Shown: in pieces, positions 1 to 7,670 of the stretch | Layout: each line of letters starts with the position of its first letter | How positions within the stretch are numbered: the first letter of the stretch is position 1 | Assembly (NCBI GenBank): GCA_029982105.1 | Contig: JARRCQ010000041.1 | Span: 1 to 9,851, forward strand | Reading direction: 5' to 3' | DNA length: 9,851 nucleotides | Source of the DNA: Candidatus Atribacteria bacterium | GTDB taxonomy: Bacteria > Atribacterota > Atribacteria > Atribacterales > Caldatribacteriaceae | Notes under the pieces: generated by a model | Told to the model about the DNA's origin: nothing | What the model saw: the letters and a program-made list of their open reading frames with translations, nothing else | The model's database searches: none | Position numbers and translations under genes: made by a program

Positions 1-456
1 ACTGCGGCTACCATAAATAATCGTTATCTTGCCAAAGTTTTCCCGATGCTTAAAACAATATTTAATAAATGATCTTACCGGGGCCAAGCCTATGCCCCCG
101 GCTATAAAAAGCATATCTTTACCCTTACATGACTCAACCGGGAAACCATTACCATAAGGTCCTCGCAGGCCCAGCTTCTGTCCTACTTCAATGCGGTGCA
201 GTTCACCAGTCATTAATCCAACTTTCTTTATAGCAAACTGTAAGTTTTCTTGTTCTTCTTGCCAAGTACAAGAGAACATACCTTCCCCCACCGGTAATAG
301 TGATACCATCGCTAACTGACCGGGCCCTATATCAAAGGGTACTCCACCCTCTGGTTTTTTTACATAAAAAGTCTTAACATCAGGGGTCTCATCAACAATA
401 TCTATAACCTCGACTACGGAAGGAACCAGCGGTTTTTCACAATTACATTTATGCAT
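1..456 (-). CDS. flxA: FlxA-like FAD/NAD(P)H oxidoreductase (HydG/AsrB/PyrK family), 3' end outside window
   Basis: The frame from the ATG at 454-456 is open for 152 codons to the left edge, so this is the N-terminal half of a protein of the ferredoxin-NADP reductase type, a family of about 270-300 residues. Visible signatures are the beta-barrel FAD region (ETPDVKTFYV at 23-32, FDIGPGQLAMVS at 41-52, FSC at 61-63), LGLRGPYGNGF at 95-105, and the glycine-rich start of the NAD(P)H domain IAGGIGLAPVRSF at 118-130, followed by IIYGSRS. Relatives pass electrons between NAD(P)H and an iron-sulfur partner. In AsrB, HydG and PyrK a C-terminal cysteine motif holds a [2Fe-2S] cluster; that part is not visible. 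A strong AAGGAGG at 466-472 lies 9 bases upstream. The first residues include CNC (4-6), which is unusual. The gene overlaps flxB by 8 bases and is the likely NAD(P)H entry point of the Flx module. Confidence 0.88.
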   Translation of the reverse strand, partial: MHKCNCEKPLVPSVVEVIDIVDETPDVKTFYVKKPEGGVPFDIGPGQLAMVSLLPVGEGMFSCTWQEEQENLQFAIKKVGLMTGELHRIEVGQKLGLRGPYGNGFPVESCKGKDMLFIAGGIGLAPVRSFIKYCFKHRENFGKITIIYGSRS

Positions 457-1426
457 CAGGATCCGCCTCCTTTAACTCCTCAATTACCCTGGCTATGCTT
501 ATTCCATTAGGACAGGCTGCAATACATCGTCCACAACCGGTGCAAAGTGATCTTCCGTATCTTTCATAAAAGAATTCTAATTTATGCAGAAAACGGTTGC
601 GAAACTTTTCCTTGGTTGTAGGGCGTGGATTATGTCCTCCAGCCATCATGGTATATTCCGAGTACATACAGGAGTCATAACAGCGAAAGCGATAACCTTC
701 ATCTCCCCACATCTTCACCTGTATATCAAAGCAATAACAAGTAGGACACAAAAAAGTGCAGGCGCCACAATTTAGGCAACGCCAGCTGAGCTCATTCCAT
801 TCTTCGTCTTCAAAATGATGGTAAAGCTCCTGAGGAAAATAAGAAGGAAGAGGAGAAGGAAGCTCATTTTCAACCTCCTGTTGCAGAGCTTGCATTTCCT
901 CTTTTATTTTTTCTCCCCCCTCTTCACTGAAAGCTAAAAGTTCCCCTTCTCCTTGGATATAAATATCTTCTTTTCGAGGGACTAAAAATAAAGCCTCCTC
1001 GTCTCTCCAGAAAGGACCTCCTCCCACTAAAGAACAAAAGCAAGTAGGTTCCGGCTGGAGACAAGCTAAAATCCCTAAAGAAAGAGCTTTCCTTCTCAAC
1101 CAATAATTTTTATCTACGGGAAGGTGTAGAAAAACTTTGTCGGTTACTTCAATTATCGCTCGAGCCTCACAGGGAAGGAGAAAAAGAAAGGAAAACTCAC
1201 CGGAAACTTCTCTTTCTTCTATTTTCCATTCCTCCCCTGCCCACAGGTAACGATACATTTCCTCTCCCGAGGGAAAAAGAACTTCTTTCCCACTTTTAAC
1301 CACTTTCCCCTCCGCGGGAAACCATTCTCCATATCTCTTTTTAGCTCGCTCAGTTAAAAATATTCTATCTTTTTTGGTTTCTATCCACTCCCACCATTTT
1401 CTCTTAGCTATTAATCCCTCGCTCAT
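449..1426 (-). CDS. flxB: FlxB-like protein (HydB/AsrA family), 4Fe-4S electron-transfer subunit
   Basis: This protein resembles the beta subunits of sulfhydrogenase and anaerobic sulfite reductase (HydB/AsrA), which carry electrons from a flavin NAD(P)H subunit to the rest of the complex. From the ATG at 1424-1426 it has 325 residues. The first 200 residues form a non-cluster domain with family-like spots LPCEARAI near 84-91 and CLQPEPTCFC near 122-131. Then follow CLNCGACTFLCPTCYC (C217, C220, C223, C227, C230, C232), RCYDSCMYSEYTMMAGGHNP near 248-267, and CTGCGRCIAACP (C295, C298, C301, C305). An in-frame GTG at 1436-1438 would overlap the flxC stop by four bases (GTGA) and add four residues. 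I prefer the ATG because GAGGGA at 1431-1436 lies just upstream, while the GTG has only a weak site. The flxA-like gene begins inside its 3' end. Confidence 0.83.
   Translation of the reverse strand: MSEGLIAKRKWWEWIETKKDRIFLTERAKKRYGEWFPAEGKVVKSGKEVLFPSGEEMYRYLWAGEEWKIEEREVSGEFSFLFLLPCEARAIIEVTDKVFLHLPVDKNYWLRRKALSLGILACLQPEPTCFCSLVGGGPFWRDEEALFLVPRKEDIYIQGEGELLAFSEEGGEKIKEEMQALQQEVENELPSPLPSYFPQELYHHFEDEEWNELSWRCLNCGACTFLCPTCYCFDIQVKMWGDEGYRFRCYDSCMYSEYTMMAGGHNPRPTTKEKFRNRFLHKLEFFYERYGRSLCTGCGRCIAACPNGISIARVIEELKEADPDA
457..472 (-). promoter_or_regulatory. Ribosome binding site of the flxA-like gene
   Basis: AAGGAGG at 466-472 on the minus strand, 9 bases before the ATG at 454-456, fixes this start. 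A second in-frame-independent ATG at 446-448 has no such support. Confidence 0.7.
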
Positions 1427-1434
1427 CGCTTCCC

Positions 1435-2370
1435 TCACTTTATAAATTCCCCGGGGTCATTCTCTTTATAAGTTAAAAGAGGAGCTTCTTCCTCCAGTGA
1501 TAACCCGGCTTCAAAAGAAAAGCTATTTTTGATTATCTCTTCTACTTTTAATGGTAAAAGCCCAATTTTTATCTCCTCCGGACAAGCCCGTTCGCAAGCA
1601 CCACACTCTACGCACCTTCCAGCTAAATGTATACTTCTACCTAAATGGAAAAATGAGTTGTCAGAAAGAGTGGGAACACCACTGATCCAGCGAGGCACAT
1701 CACTTTCGGCAAAACATTCCTTACAATAACACAAAGGACAAGCATTGCGACAGGCATAGCAGCGGATGCAACGACTCAATTCTTGGGTAAAAAACTGCCA
1801 CCTCTCTTCCTCCGATTGGCTACTTATCCTTTCTAAGTAATCTACACTAGATCCCCGTGACTCTCTTTTCTCTCCTATCAAGTCATCCCAGAGAGGGGGG
1901 TTGGGATATCGGCAACGGACACAGGTATCTTCTAAAAAAGAGTCTATTTCCCACTTTTTACCCTGGCAGAGAAAACCACTTTCTTCCCAGGAGAAATCCT
2001 CTTCTTTTATCTCCCCTAACTTTTCTTCTAATTTTCTCTTACTGATTATCCCCGGACATGGTAATCCTATTATATGAATTCTCTCCCGAGGAAATTGCTC
2101 CTCCCGGAGGAGAACTACCACTGCTCGGGCATCACACCCTTTAGCTAAAAGAGCAATTTTCTTAGAGCTATCCCGGTAAGGTAACAGATAACGAGCTAAA
2201 TTAGGACTGCAAAAGTGATTCCATACCAGTTGCTCTGTATCCTCAGGGGAGGAAACTAAAGTGGGTCTGGCCTGAAAAGGTAGAGACCCGGAAGTATAAC
2301 CAATAACTAAGTCTACTGCCTTTACTTCTAAAAGCTCCTTAGCTTTTCGTCGTATTTCTTGTTCAAACAT
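1435..2370 (-). CDS. flxC: FlxC-like protein: FrhB/FdhB-type region with C-terminal ferredoxin domains
   Basis: This 311-residue protein starts with a region resembling the coenzyme F420 hydrogenase/dehydrogenase beta family (FrhB/FdhB): AKGCDARAVVVLLREEQ at 76-92, IGLPCPGI at 101-108, and CVRCRYPNPP at 150-159. It continues with a dense cluster motif CIRCYACRNACPLCYCKEC at 201-219 and a second ferredoxin motif CVECGACERACP at 253-264. At least two [4Fe-4S] clusters are likely, and the CPLCYCKEC extension may hold more. In the FlxABCD modules of anaerobes a protein of this kind stands between the NADH-oxidising FlxA/FlxB and FlxD. The start at 2368-2370 lies within the end of mvhD (8-base overlap) with AAGGAG about 11 bases upstream, slightly long. 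The stop overlaps or abuts the flxB start. Family placement is firm; the symbol rests mainly on gene order. Confidence 0.8.
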   Translation of the reverse strand: MFEQEIRRKAKELLEVKAVDLVIGYTSGSLPFQARPTLVSSPEDTEQLVWNHFCSPNLARYLLPYRDSSKKIALLAKGCDARAVVVLLREEQFPRERIHIIGLPCPGIISKRKLEEKLGEIKEEDFSWEESGFLCQGKKWEIDSFLEDTCVRCRYPNPPLWDDLIGEKRESRGSSVDYLERISSQSEEERWQFFTQELSRCIRCYACRNACPLCYCKECFAESDVPRWISGVPTLSDNSFFHLGRSIHLAGRCVECGACERACPEEIKIGLLPLKVEEIIKNSFSFEAGLSLEEEAPLLTYKENDPGEFIK

Positions 2371-2797
2371 AGAAAGTAAACTCCTTCACTAACTTTTGAG
2401 CGGGACCTAATTTTTTCACTTTCTCTACTGTCTCTTCTACCACTTGAGAAAATTTTTGCCCTTCCGAAGCTGAAACCCAGGAAAATTGCACTCTATCTTT
2501 TTCTATTCCCAGCCACTGTAGCAATTCATGGAGAACAAAAAACTTACGTCGGGCAAAATAATTACCACTTAAGTAGTGACAATCACCAGGATGACAGCCA
2601 GACACCAGAACTCCATCTGCTCCTTCCCGCAGAGCTTTCAAAATATAAAGAGGATTAACTGCTCCCGAACAAGGAACTCGAATCACCCGGATGTTAGGAG
2701 GATATTGAATTCTACTTATCCCTGCTAAATCAGCACCGGCGTAACTACACCAGTGACACAAAAAAGCTACAATTTTAGGCTCCCAATCGTTTTTCAT
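2363..2797 (-). CDS. mvhD: MvhD/FlxD-type hydrogenase iron-sulfur subunit
   Basis: This 144-residue protein is a canonical MvhD/FlpD family member: CHWCSYAGADLAG at 14-26, VPCSG at 41-45 and VSGCHPGDCHY at 65-75. All five family cysteines are present (C14, C17, C43, C68, C73), and they hold one [2Fe-2S] cluster in characterised relatives. The role in known complexes is to link an input enzyme (hydrogenase, formate dehydrogenase or the FlxABC NADH module) to HdrA. Placed directly between hdrA and flxC-like, flxB-like and flxA-like genes, it corresponds to FlxD. Its ATG shares four bases with the hdrA stop (ATGA) and follows a GAGGTGG site about 9 bases away; its 3' end overlaps the next gene by 8 bases. 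Compare the smaller, cysteine-poorer copy at 9226-9588. Confidence 0.94.
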   Translation of the reverse strand: MKNDWEPKIVAFLCHWCSYAGADLAGISRIQYPPNIRVIRVPCSGAVNPLYILKALREGADGVLVSGCHPGDCHYLSGNYFARRKFFVLHELLQWLGIEKDRVQFSWVSASEGQKFSQVVEETVEKVKKLGPAQKLVKEFTFYV

Positions 2798-5700
2798 AAT
2801 ATATATTCCACCTCAGAGACTATCTCTTCCGGGGTAAAGCCTTGCACCCGGATGGCTCCACTTTTACAGGTAGCACTACAAAGACCACACCCTTTGCACA
2901 AAGCAGCGTTAACCTCCGCCACTTTTTTCTCCTGGTTTACCTTTACCGCTCGATACTGACAAACTTTCTCGCAATCACCACAAGCAGTGCATCTTTCCTT
3001 TATCACTTCAGCAATTTGAGCTCCGGATTGAATGGTGTCTTTACTTAAAACATTCATAAGTCGAGAAACACAGGCCTTAGCTTGCAAGATACTTTCTCGG
3101 GCTGGTTTGGGACTGTGAGCTAAACCACACACATAAACTCCGTCGGTGGCAAAATCCACTGGTCTTAGCTTCACATGAGCTTCCAAAAAGAAACCATCCT
3201 GATTCAGAGGCACTTTGAATAGCTGAGCTATTTTATCATTGCTCTGTGGCTCTATTCCAGCACTTAAAACCACTAAATCACTAAGAAGAGTAACTTCTTC
3301 TTCTAAGGAACTCCGCAGATGCACAGTAAGGTTTTCTCCTAAAGACAGAGAAGGAGGAGAATCGTCGGGATAGGGGATAAAAACCACTCCTCTTTCTCGA
3401 GCTTCCCGATAATAGCTTTCCGCTAACCCATAGCTTCTCATATCTCGATAAAGAATACATACCTCGATCTGAGGAGAAAGTTTTTTGAGAGCCAGAGCAT
3501 TCTTTAATGCTGTAGAGCAACAAACTTTACTGCAATATGGATGCTTATCGTCTCTTGAGCCCACACATTGAATCATAACCACTCGTCGGGGGAAAGAAGA
3601 TAACCCTCTCTCCATCATTTTTTCTAATTCTACCTGGGTAATAATTCTCTGGTCTTCTCCATAATGGAACTCTCGAGGATGATATTCCCTACCGCCAGTG
3701 GCGATAATTACTCCTCCATGGCGGATAACCTTTTCTTCTCCCCTGATACGGAGCTTGCTTTCAAAGTTACCCACAAAACCGTTGACTTCTATCACTTCCG
3801 CTTCCCGAAAAACTTCTACATCTGGGTGTTCACTGATATCTTTCTCCAAACTATTCTTAAACTCTACCAAATCTTCTCCTTCTAAAGTAAAGCGGTGGCT
3901 AAAGCTTCGCAGTTGCCCTCCCAATTCCTTTTCTTTTTCCACGAGATACACCCGCAGGCCTTGACTTTGGGCTTCTTTTGCCGCCGCTAAACCAGCAAGT
4001 CCTCCTCCCACAACGAGAACTGATTTATCTACCGGAAGAGAAATAGGTTGTAGAGGCTCCAAAAAAGAGGCTTTGGCTACTGCCATAGATACTAAATCCT
4101 GAGCTTTTTGGGTGGCTTCCTCCGGTTGAAGCTGGTGCACCCAGGAACACTGGTCGCGAATGTTAGCCATTTCAAAAAGATAGGGGTTTAGCCCCACTTC
4201 CCGGAGAGTTTCCTGAAAAAGAGGCTCATGAGTACGGGGAGAACAAGAAGCCACTACTATTCTATTGAGATGGTATTCCTGTATTTTTTCTTTGATCCTC
4301 TCCTGAGTATCTTGAGAACAGGTATAAAGATTAGTTTCTACATAAGCCACTCCGGGGAGCTTTTTTACTTTCTCCGCTACTTCTTCTATGTTTACCACTC
4401 CAGCAATGTTTATCCCGCAGTGGCAGATAAACACTCCAATGCGTAGTGGTTCAGATTCCACATCTCTCTCCCGGGGATATTCCTTTTCCTTAACTTCCTG
4501 AAACCGAGCATAGTGGAGAAAAGAAGCCACTTCGCTCGCGGCAGCACTGGCTTCAACCACCGTATCGGGGATATCCTTAGGCCCACTCAAAGTTCCTGCT
4601 ACCCATATTCCTTCCTTTAGAGAACGGATAGGGAAAAGAGAATCGGTATAAGGGAAACCTTCCGGACTGAGAGAAAAGCCTAAATTTTCCAGAGCGCTTT
4701 TTTCTTCCTCTTCCACTTCCAACCCTACCGATAGTACTACTAAATCAAACTTTTCTTTCTCTACTCCTCCCTGAGGGTTGGAATAATAAAGTTCTAAATC
4801 TCCATTATCCAGTTCTTTAATTTTATCTATTTTGCTTCGGACAAAACGGATTCCCTCTTTTTTAGCTCGTTCATAATAGCGTTCAAAATCTTTTCCATAA
4901 GCGCGAAGGTCGATATAAAAAATAGTAACCTGGAAGTTTTTCTCTCCTTCTAACAATAAATGTTCTTTGGCTACCAGAGCTTCTTTGATAGCATACATAC
5001 AGCACACCGAAGAACAATAAGGCTTACCTCTTTCCGGGTCTCGAGAGCCTACACACTGGATAAAAGCCACTTTTTGGGGAACTTTCCCATCTCCGGGTCT
5101 TACCACTTTCCCTCGGAAAGGACCAGAAGCATTGAGAATACGCTCCAAATCAAGGCTGGTAACCACATTAGGATATTTTTTATACCCCAATTCTCGATAA
5201 GCAGAAGAAGGGTCAAATACTTTTGCTCCGGTAGCATAAATTATCGCTCCTACCTGTATTTTTTCTTCTCTATCTTGTTCTCGGTGGTTTATAGCTCCTC
5301 TTTGACAGGCTAAAACACACTGCCCGCACTCTGCACACCCCCCACAAACAAGACACCTTCTTGCTTCTTTTTGCGCCTCCTCTTCGCTGTATCCTGCGCT
5401 CACCTCTCTAAAATCTTTAATTCTTTCTGAGGGTTTGAGTTTTTTCATTTTTACTTGAGGCTCTCTTTCTCTATTCCAGGGAATGCTCAAAGGGGCAGGA
5501 TGTCTTTTTTCTTCTCGGAATTCTTCCCCTTCTAAGAAACTGGCAATAGAAAGAGCGGCTCTTTTCCCCTGAGCTATAGCTTCCACCAAAGTAGAAGGAC
5601 CTAAAACCACATCTCCTCCAGCAAAAACTCCTTCTCGAGAAGTGCGCAAAGCATCGTCTACCATTATCGTTCCCGAGGGAGTTAATTTTAGCTCCCCTTC

Positions 5701-7188
5701 TGGTAGGTCTACTTTCTGTCCCGTAGCCACTAAGAAAAGGTCTCCTTCTACTTCAAAACCAGCTCCGGGGATAATTTCTGGTCTTCTTCTTCCCGATTCA
5801 TCAGGAGCACACAATCTCATAACATAAGTTTCCATAAATAGATGGCCATCTCGCTCGGTGAATCTCCGGGGACTGGCACAAAAATAAAACTCTACTCCTT
5901 CTTCTTGCGCTTCTTCGATTTCTTCAGCCCGGGCCGGCATTTCTTCTCGAGAGCGGCGATAATACACCGAAACCCGCTTTGCTCCCTGGCGGAGAGCACT
6001 ACGAGCGCAATCTATGGCGACGTTACCTCCTCCAATCACCACTACATTTTCGGCCTGAGGGACATCATTCCCCTGGTTTAAAGAAACCAGATACCGAAGA
6101 CCATCCCATACTCGAGGATGATCCTCTCCTTCCACTCCTAACTTCATCCCCCTCCACGCTCCCAGAGCTACATATACGGAAGAGAAACCTTCCTCAAACA
6201 AGGTAGAAAGAGAGAAATCTTTACCCCATTCCCGGCCATAGACTATTTTTACTCCCAAACTTTCAATAGCTTTTATCTCTTCTCCTACTACCTCTCGGGG
6301 GAGGCGGTAAGGAGGAATACCAAAAGTCATCATCCCTCCGGCTTTCTTTTCCTTTTCTAAAACAGTTACCTCGTAACCTTTTAAACTTAAAAAATAGGCG
6401 CAGCTCAAACCACTGGGTCCTGCTCCAATTACAGCTACTCTTTTTCCTTTTTTTCCTTCTGGCGAGGGGAGCGGACGAAGACTCTTTTCTTTTCCGTAAT
6501 CAGCTAAAAACCGCTTGAGGTAAGGTATCCCCAGAGGCTCATCTAAAATAGCTCGCTGGCAGCGTTCCATACAGGGGTGATGGCAAGCTCTCCCACAGAT
6601 ACCGGGAAAAGGATTATCCATATAAACAGTTCGCAGGGCCTCTTCTAACTTGCCTTTTTTTATAAGAGCGATGTAGCCCTCTGCTTTTTGCTCCAGAGGA
6701 CAACCTGCCTGACAGTTGGGCATTCCTCTTTTTTCAATAGTAAAAGCACCAGGAAAAGCCTGAGGAAAATAGCGAAATATAGCTTTTCTATTACTCAGTG
6801 CTCCTTCAAACTCATTAGGCAAATCCACCGGGCAAGCTTCTGCGCAATCACCACAACCAGTGCACTTATTTTCTTCTACAAACCGAGCTTTTCTTCTCAC
6901 CCCTACGGTAAAATTACCTGCTTCTCCCTCAATGGACTCTACTTCTGAGTAGGAGAGAACTTCGATATTAAGATGTCTCCCGCATTCCACCAATTTGGGA
7001 GAGAGAATGCACATAGCACAATCGTTAGTGGGGAAAGTTTTATCTAAGCGAGCCATTAGCCCCCCGATAGAAGGAGAGGATTCTACCAGATATACTTTAA
7101 AGCCCGAGTTAGCCAGGTCCAGTGCTGACTGAATGCCCGCTATGCCTCCTCCTACCACTAAAACTTTGCCCACTTTATTTTCGGTCAT
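2794..7188 (-). CDS. hdrA: Composite HdrA: split HdrA flavodomain with a nested GltD/NfnL-like module, fused to a second HdrA
   Basis: At 1464 residues this is about twice the usual HdrA length. Domains in order: FAD Rossmann start with GGGIAG at 13-18 and the HdrA motif CAMCILSPK at 57-65; a [4Fe-4S] motif CTGCGDCAEACP at 109-120; a GltD/NfnL-like module from about 155 to 600; a cysteine cluster CLVCGGCAECGQCVLAC at 612-628; the rest of the first HdrA flavodomain (ATG at 652-654, CVGSRD at 712-717, YCSSVCC at 724-730, about 645-891); a second HdrA starting at 917 with the N-terminal cluster domain (CHCG at 922-925, C957, C982); a second FAD domain (GGGLAG at 1061-1066, CVGSRD at 1208-1213, YCSKVCC at 1218-1224); and a C-terminal ferredoxin pair (C1400, 1403, 1406, 1410 and C1431, 1434, 1437, 1441). 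HdrA proteins are the flavin-based bifurcating hub of Hdr complexes. AAGGAG precedes the ATG. It overlaps hdrC (14 bases) and mvhD (ATGA). The frame is open throughout, with no sign of a frameshift. Confidence 0.93.
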   Translation of the reverse strand: MTENKVGKVLVVGGGIAGIQSALDLANSGFKVYLVESSPSIGGLMARLDKTFPTNDCAMCILSPKLVECGRHLNIEVLSYSEVESIEGEAGNFTVGVRRKARFVEENKCTGCGDCAEACPVDLPNEFEGALSNRKAIFRYFPQAFPGAFTIEKRGMPNCQAGCPLEQKAEGYIALIKKGKLEEALRTVYMDNPFPGICGRACHHPCMERCQRAILDEPLGIPYLKRFLADYGKEKSLRPLPSPEGKKGKRVAVIGAGPSGLSCAYFLSLKGYEVTVLEKEKKAGGMMTFGIPPYRLPREVVGEEIKAIESLGVKIVYGREWGKDFSLSTLFEEGFSSVYVALGAWRGMKLGVEGEDHPRVWDGLRYLVSLNQGNDVPQAENVVVIGGGNVAIDCARSALRQGAKRVSVYYRRSREEMPARAEEIEEAQEEGVEFYFCASPRRFTERDGHLFMETYVMRLCAPDESGRRRPEIIPGAGFEVEGDLFLVATGQKVDLPEGELKLTPSGTIMVDDALRTSREGVFAGGDVVLGPSTLVEAIAQGKRAALSIASFLEGEEFREEKRHPAPLSIPWNREREPQVKMKKLKPSERIKDFREVSAGYSEEEAQKEARRCLVCGGCAECGQCVLACQRGAINHREQDREEKIQVGAIIYATGAKVFDPSSAYRELGYKKYPNVVTSLDLERILNASGPFRGKVVRPGDGKVPQKVAFIQCVGSRDPERGKPYCSSVCCMYAIKEALVAKEHLLLEGEKNFQVTIFYIDLRAYGKDFERYYERAKKEGIRFVRSKIDKIKELDNGDLELYYSNPQGGVEKEKFDLVVLSVGLEVEEEEKSALENLGFSLSPEGFPYTDSLFPIRSLKEGIWVAGTLSGPKDIPDTVVEASAAASEVASFLHYARFQEVKEKEYPRERDVESEPLRIGVFICHCGINIAGVVNIEEVAEKVKKLPGVAYVETNLYTCSQDTQERIKEKIQEYHLNRIVVASCSPRTHEPLFQETLREVGLNPYLFEMANIRDQCSWVHQLQPEEATQKAQDLVSMAVAKASFLEPLQPISLPVDKSVLVVGGGLAGLAAAKEAQSQGLRVYLVEKEKELGGQLRSFSHRFTLEGEDLVEFKNSLEKDISEHPDVEVFREAEVIEVNGFVGNFESKLRIRGEEKVIRHGGVIIATGGREYHPREFHYGEDQRIITQVELEKMMERGLSSFPRRVVMIQCVGSRDDKHPYCSKVCCSTALKNALALKKLSPQIEVCILYRDMRSYGLAESYYREARERGVVFIPYPDDSPPSLSLGENLTVHLRSSLEEEVTLLSDLVVLSAGIEPQSNDKIAQLFKVPLNQDGFFLEAHVKLRPVDFATDGVYVCGLAHSPKPARESILQAKACVSRLMNVLSKDTIQSGAQIAEVIKERCTACGDCEKVCQYRAVKVNQEKKVAEVNAALCKGCGLCSATCKSGAIRVQGFTPEEIVSEVEYIL
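5389..6723 (-). other. GltD/NfnL-like FAD/NAD(P)H domain nested inside HdrA
   Basis: These bases encode about residues 156-600 of the composite HdrA. The order matches the small subunit of glutamate synthase and NfnL: a cysteine-rich N-terminal part (CQAGCP at 159-164, then C198, C202, C206, C210), an FAD dinucleotide fold (GAGPSG at 255-260, E278, AGGMMTFGIP), an NAD(P)H fold (IGGGNVAIDCARSALRQGA at 385-403), YYRRSREEMPAR at 409-420, and the closing FAD motif FAGGDVVLGPSTLVEAIAQG at 522-541. The RRS after the second beta-strand resembles the 2'-phosphate-binding arginines of NADPH-using relatives, so NADPH is plausible but not proven. Domain borders are approximate. Confidence 0.88.
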
Positions 7189-7666
7189 TCTTTTCTTCTC
7201 CTTGTTTTTCCACCCAGGGGAGTTTCTGAATTTCTTCCTGGTAAAAATTTACATATTCTTGAAAGGAGGGGATTTTTTCCTCCCACAGATAATCAATCAA
7301 ATCCCGACGCAACTTCTGGGTTCGACAGTCTATGTCTTCCACCATTTTTATCCAATGAGCATCTACATAGCCTTCTTCGGTGGCTATCTCCCGTAAAACT
7401 TTCAAGATGTTTGTAAACTCTACATCTTGAGGGCAATGAGCAGTACAACGGTAGCATCCCACACACATCCAGATAAATTTAGAGCGCAATACCTTTTCTC
7501 TCTCTCCCAATAACACCTCATGAATTATCCGTCGAGGGTTAAAACCTCCTTCTACCTCTGCCACCGGACATCCGGCGGTGCAGACACCACAGGAAAAACA
7601 AACCAACAATCCTTCTCCCCCTGGACGATTCGCTACCTGATATTTGAATTGATAATCCACAGCCAT
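7175..7666 (-). CDS. hdrC: HdrC, heterodisulfide reductase subunit C-like di-[4Fe-4S] protein
   Basis: This 163-residue soluble protein carries two ferredoxin motifs: CFSCGVCTAGCP (C23, C26, C29, C33) and CVGCYRCTAHCP (C68, C71, C74, C78). Between them is the family-typical FNPRRIIHEVLLG stretch, and VEFTNILKVLREIA follows the second motif. HdrC normally wires HdrA to the catalytic HdrB. Here no HdrB is present in view, so HdrC may instead wire HdrA to MetV/MetF. The C-terminal 70 residues are charged and contain no further cluster motif. An ATG (7664-7666) is preceded directly by an in-frame GTG (7667-7669); AGGAGG at 7677-7682 suits either, and the choice changes one residue. The gene begins 4 bases after the metF stop and overlaps hdrA by 14 bases. 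Confidence 0.9.
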   Translation of the reverse strand: MAVDYQFKYQVANRPGGEGLLVCFSCGVCTAGCPVAEVEGGFNPRRIIHEVLLGEREKVLRSKFIWMCVGCYRCTAHCPQDVEFTNILKVLREIATEEGYVDAHWIKMVEDIDCRTQKLRRDLIDYLWEEKIPSFQEYVNFYQEEIQKLPWVEKQGEEKNDRK

Positions 7667-7670
7667 CACT

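Noticed and set aside
1..456. Slightly weaker purine bias of the coding strand in the flxA-like gene compared with its neighbours, as a possible sign of transfer
   Set aside because: Hand counts over a few hundred bases vary as much within other genes. The overlap with flxB and the strong ribosome binding site argue for a normal operon member.
3281..3523. Minus-strand 80-codon frame inside hdrA in another phase
   Set aside because: The hdrA frame is continuous here and carries the YCSKVCC motif, so there is no frameshift or second gene.
3517..5017. The two VCC sequences in HdrA (residues 728-730 and 1222-1224) as possible HdrB-type CCG domains
   Set aside because: Each belongs to the HdrA flavodomain context QCVGSRD...YCxxVCC. 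The long spacing and the terminal CxxC of a CCG domain are absent.
4960..5313. Plus-strand open frame of 117 codons inside hdrA, and about twenty other plus-strand frames of 60-103 codons across the window
   Set aside because: All lie antisense to well-supported genes, show no family motifs, and consist of Ser/Phe/Leu-rich text expected from the complement of purine-rich coding sequence.
7667..7670. Possible promoter or terminator at the only clear intergenic gap (metF to hdrC)
   Set aside because: The gap is 4 bases long and the hdrC ribosome binding site lies in the end of metF; no hairpin or promoter elements are present.
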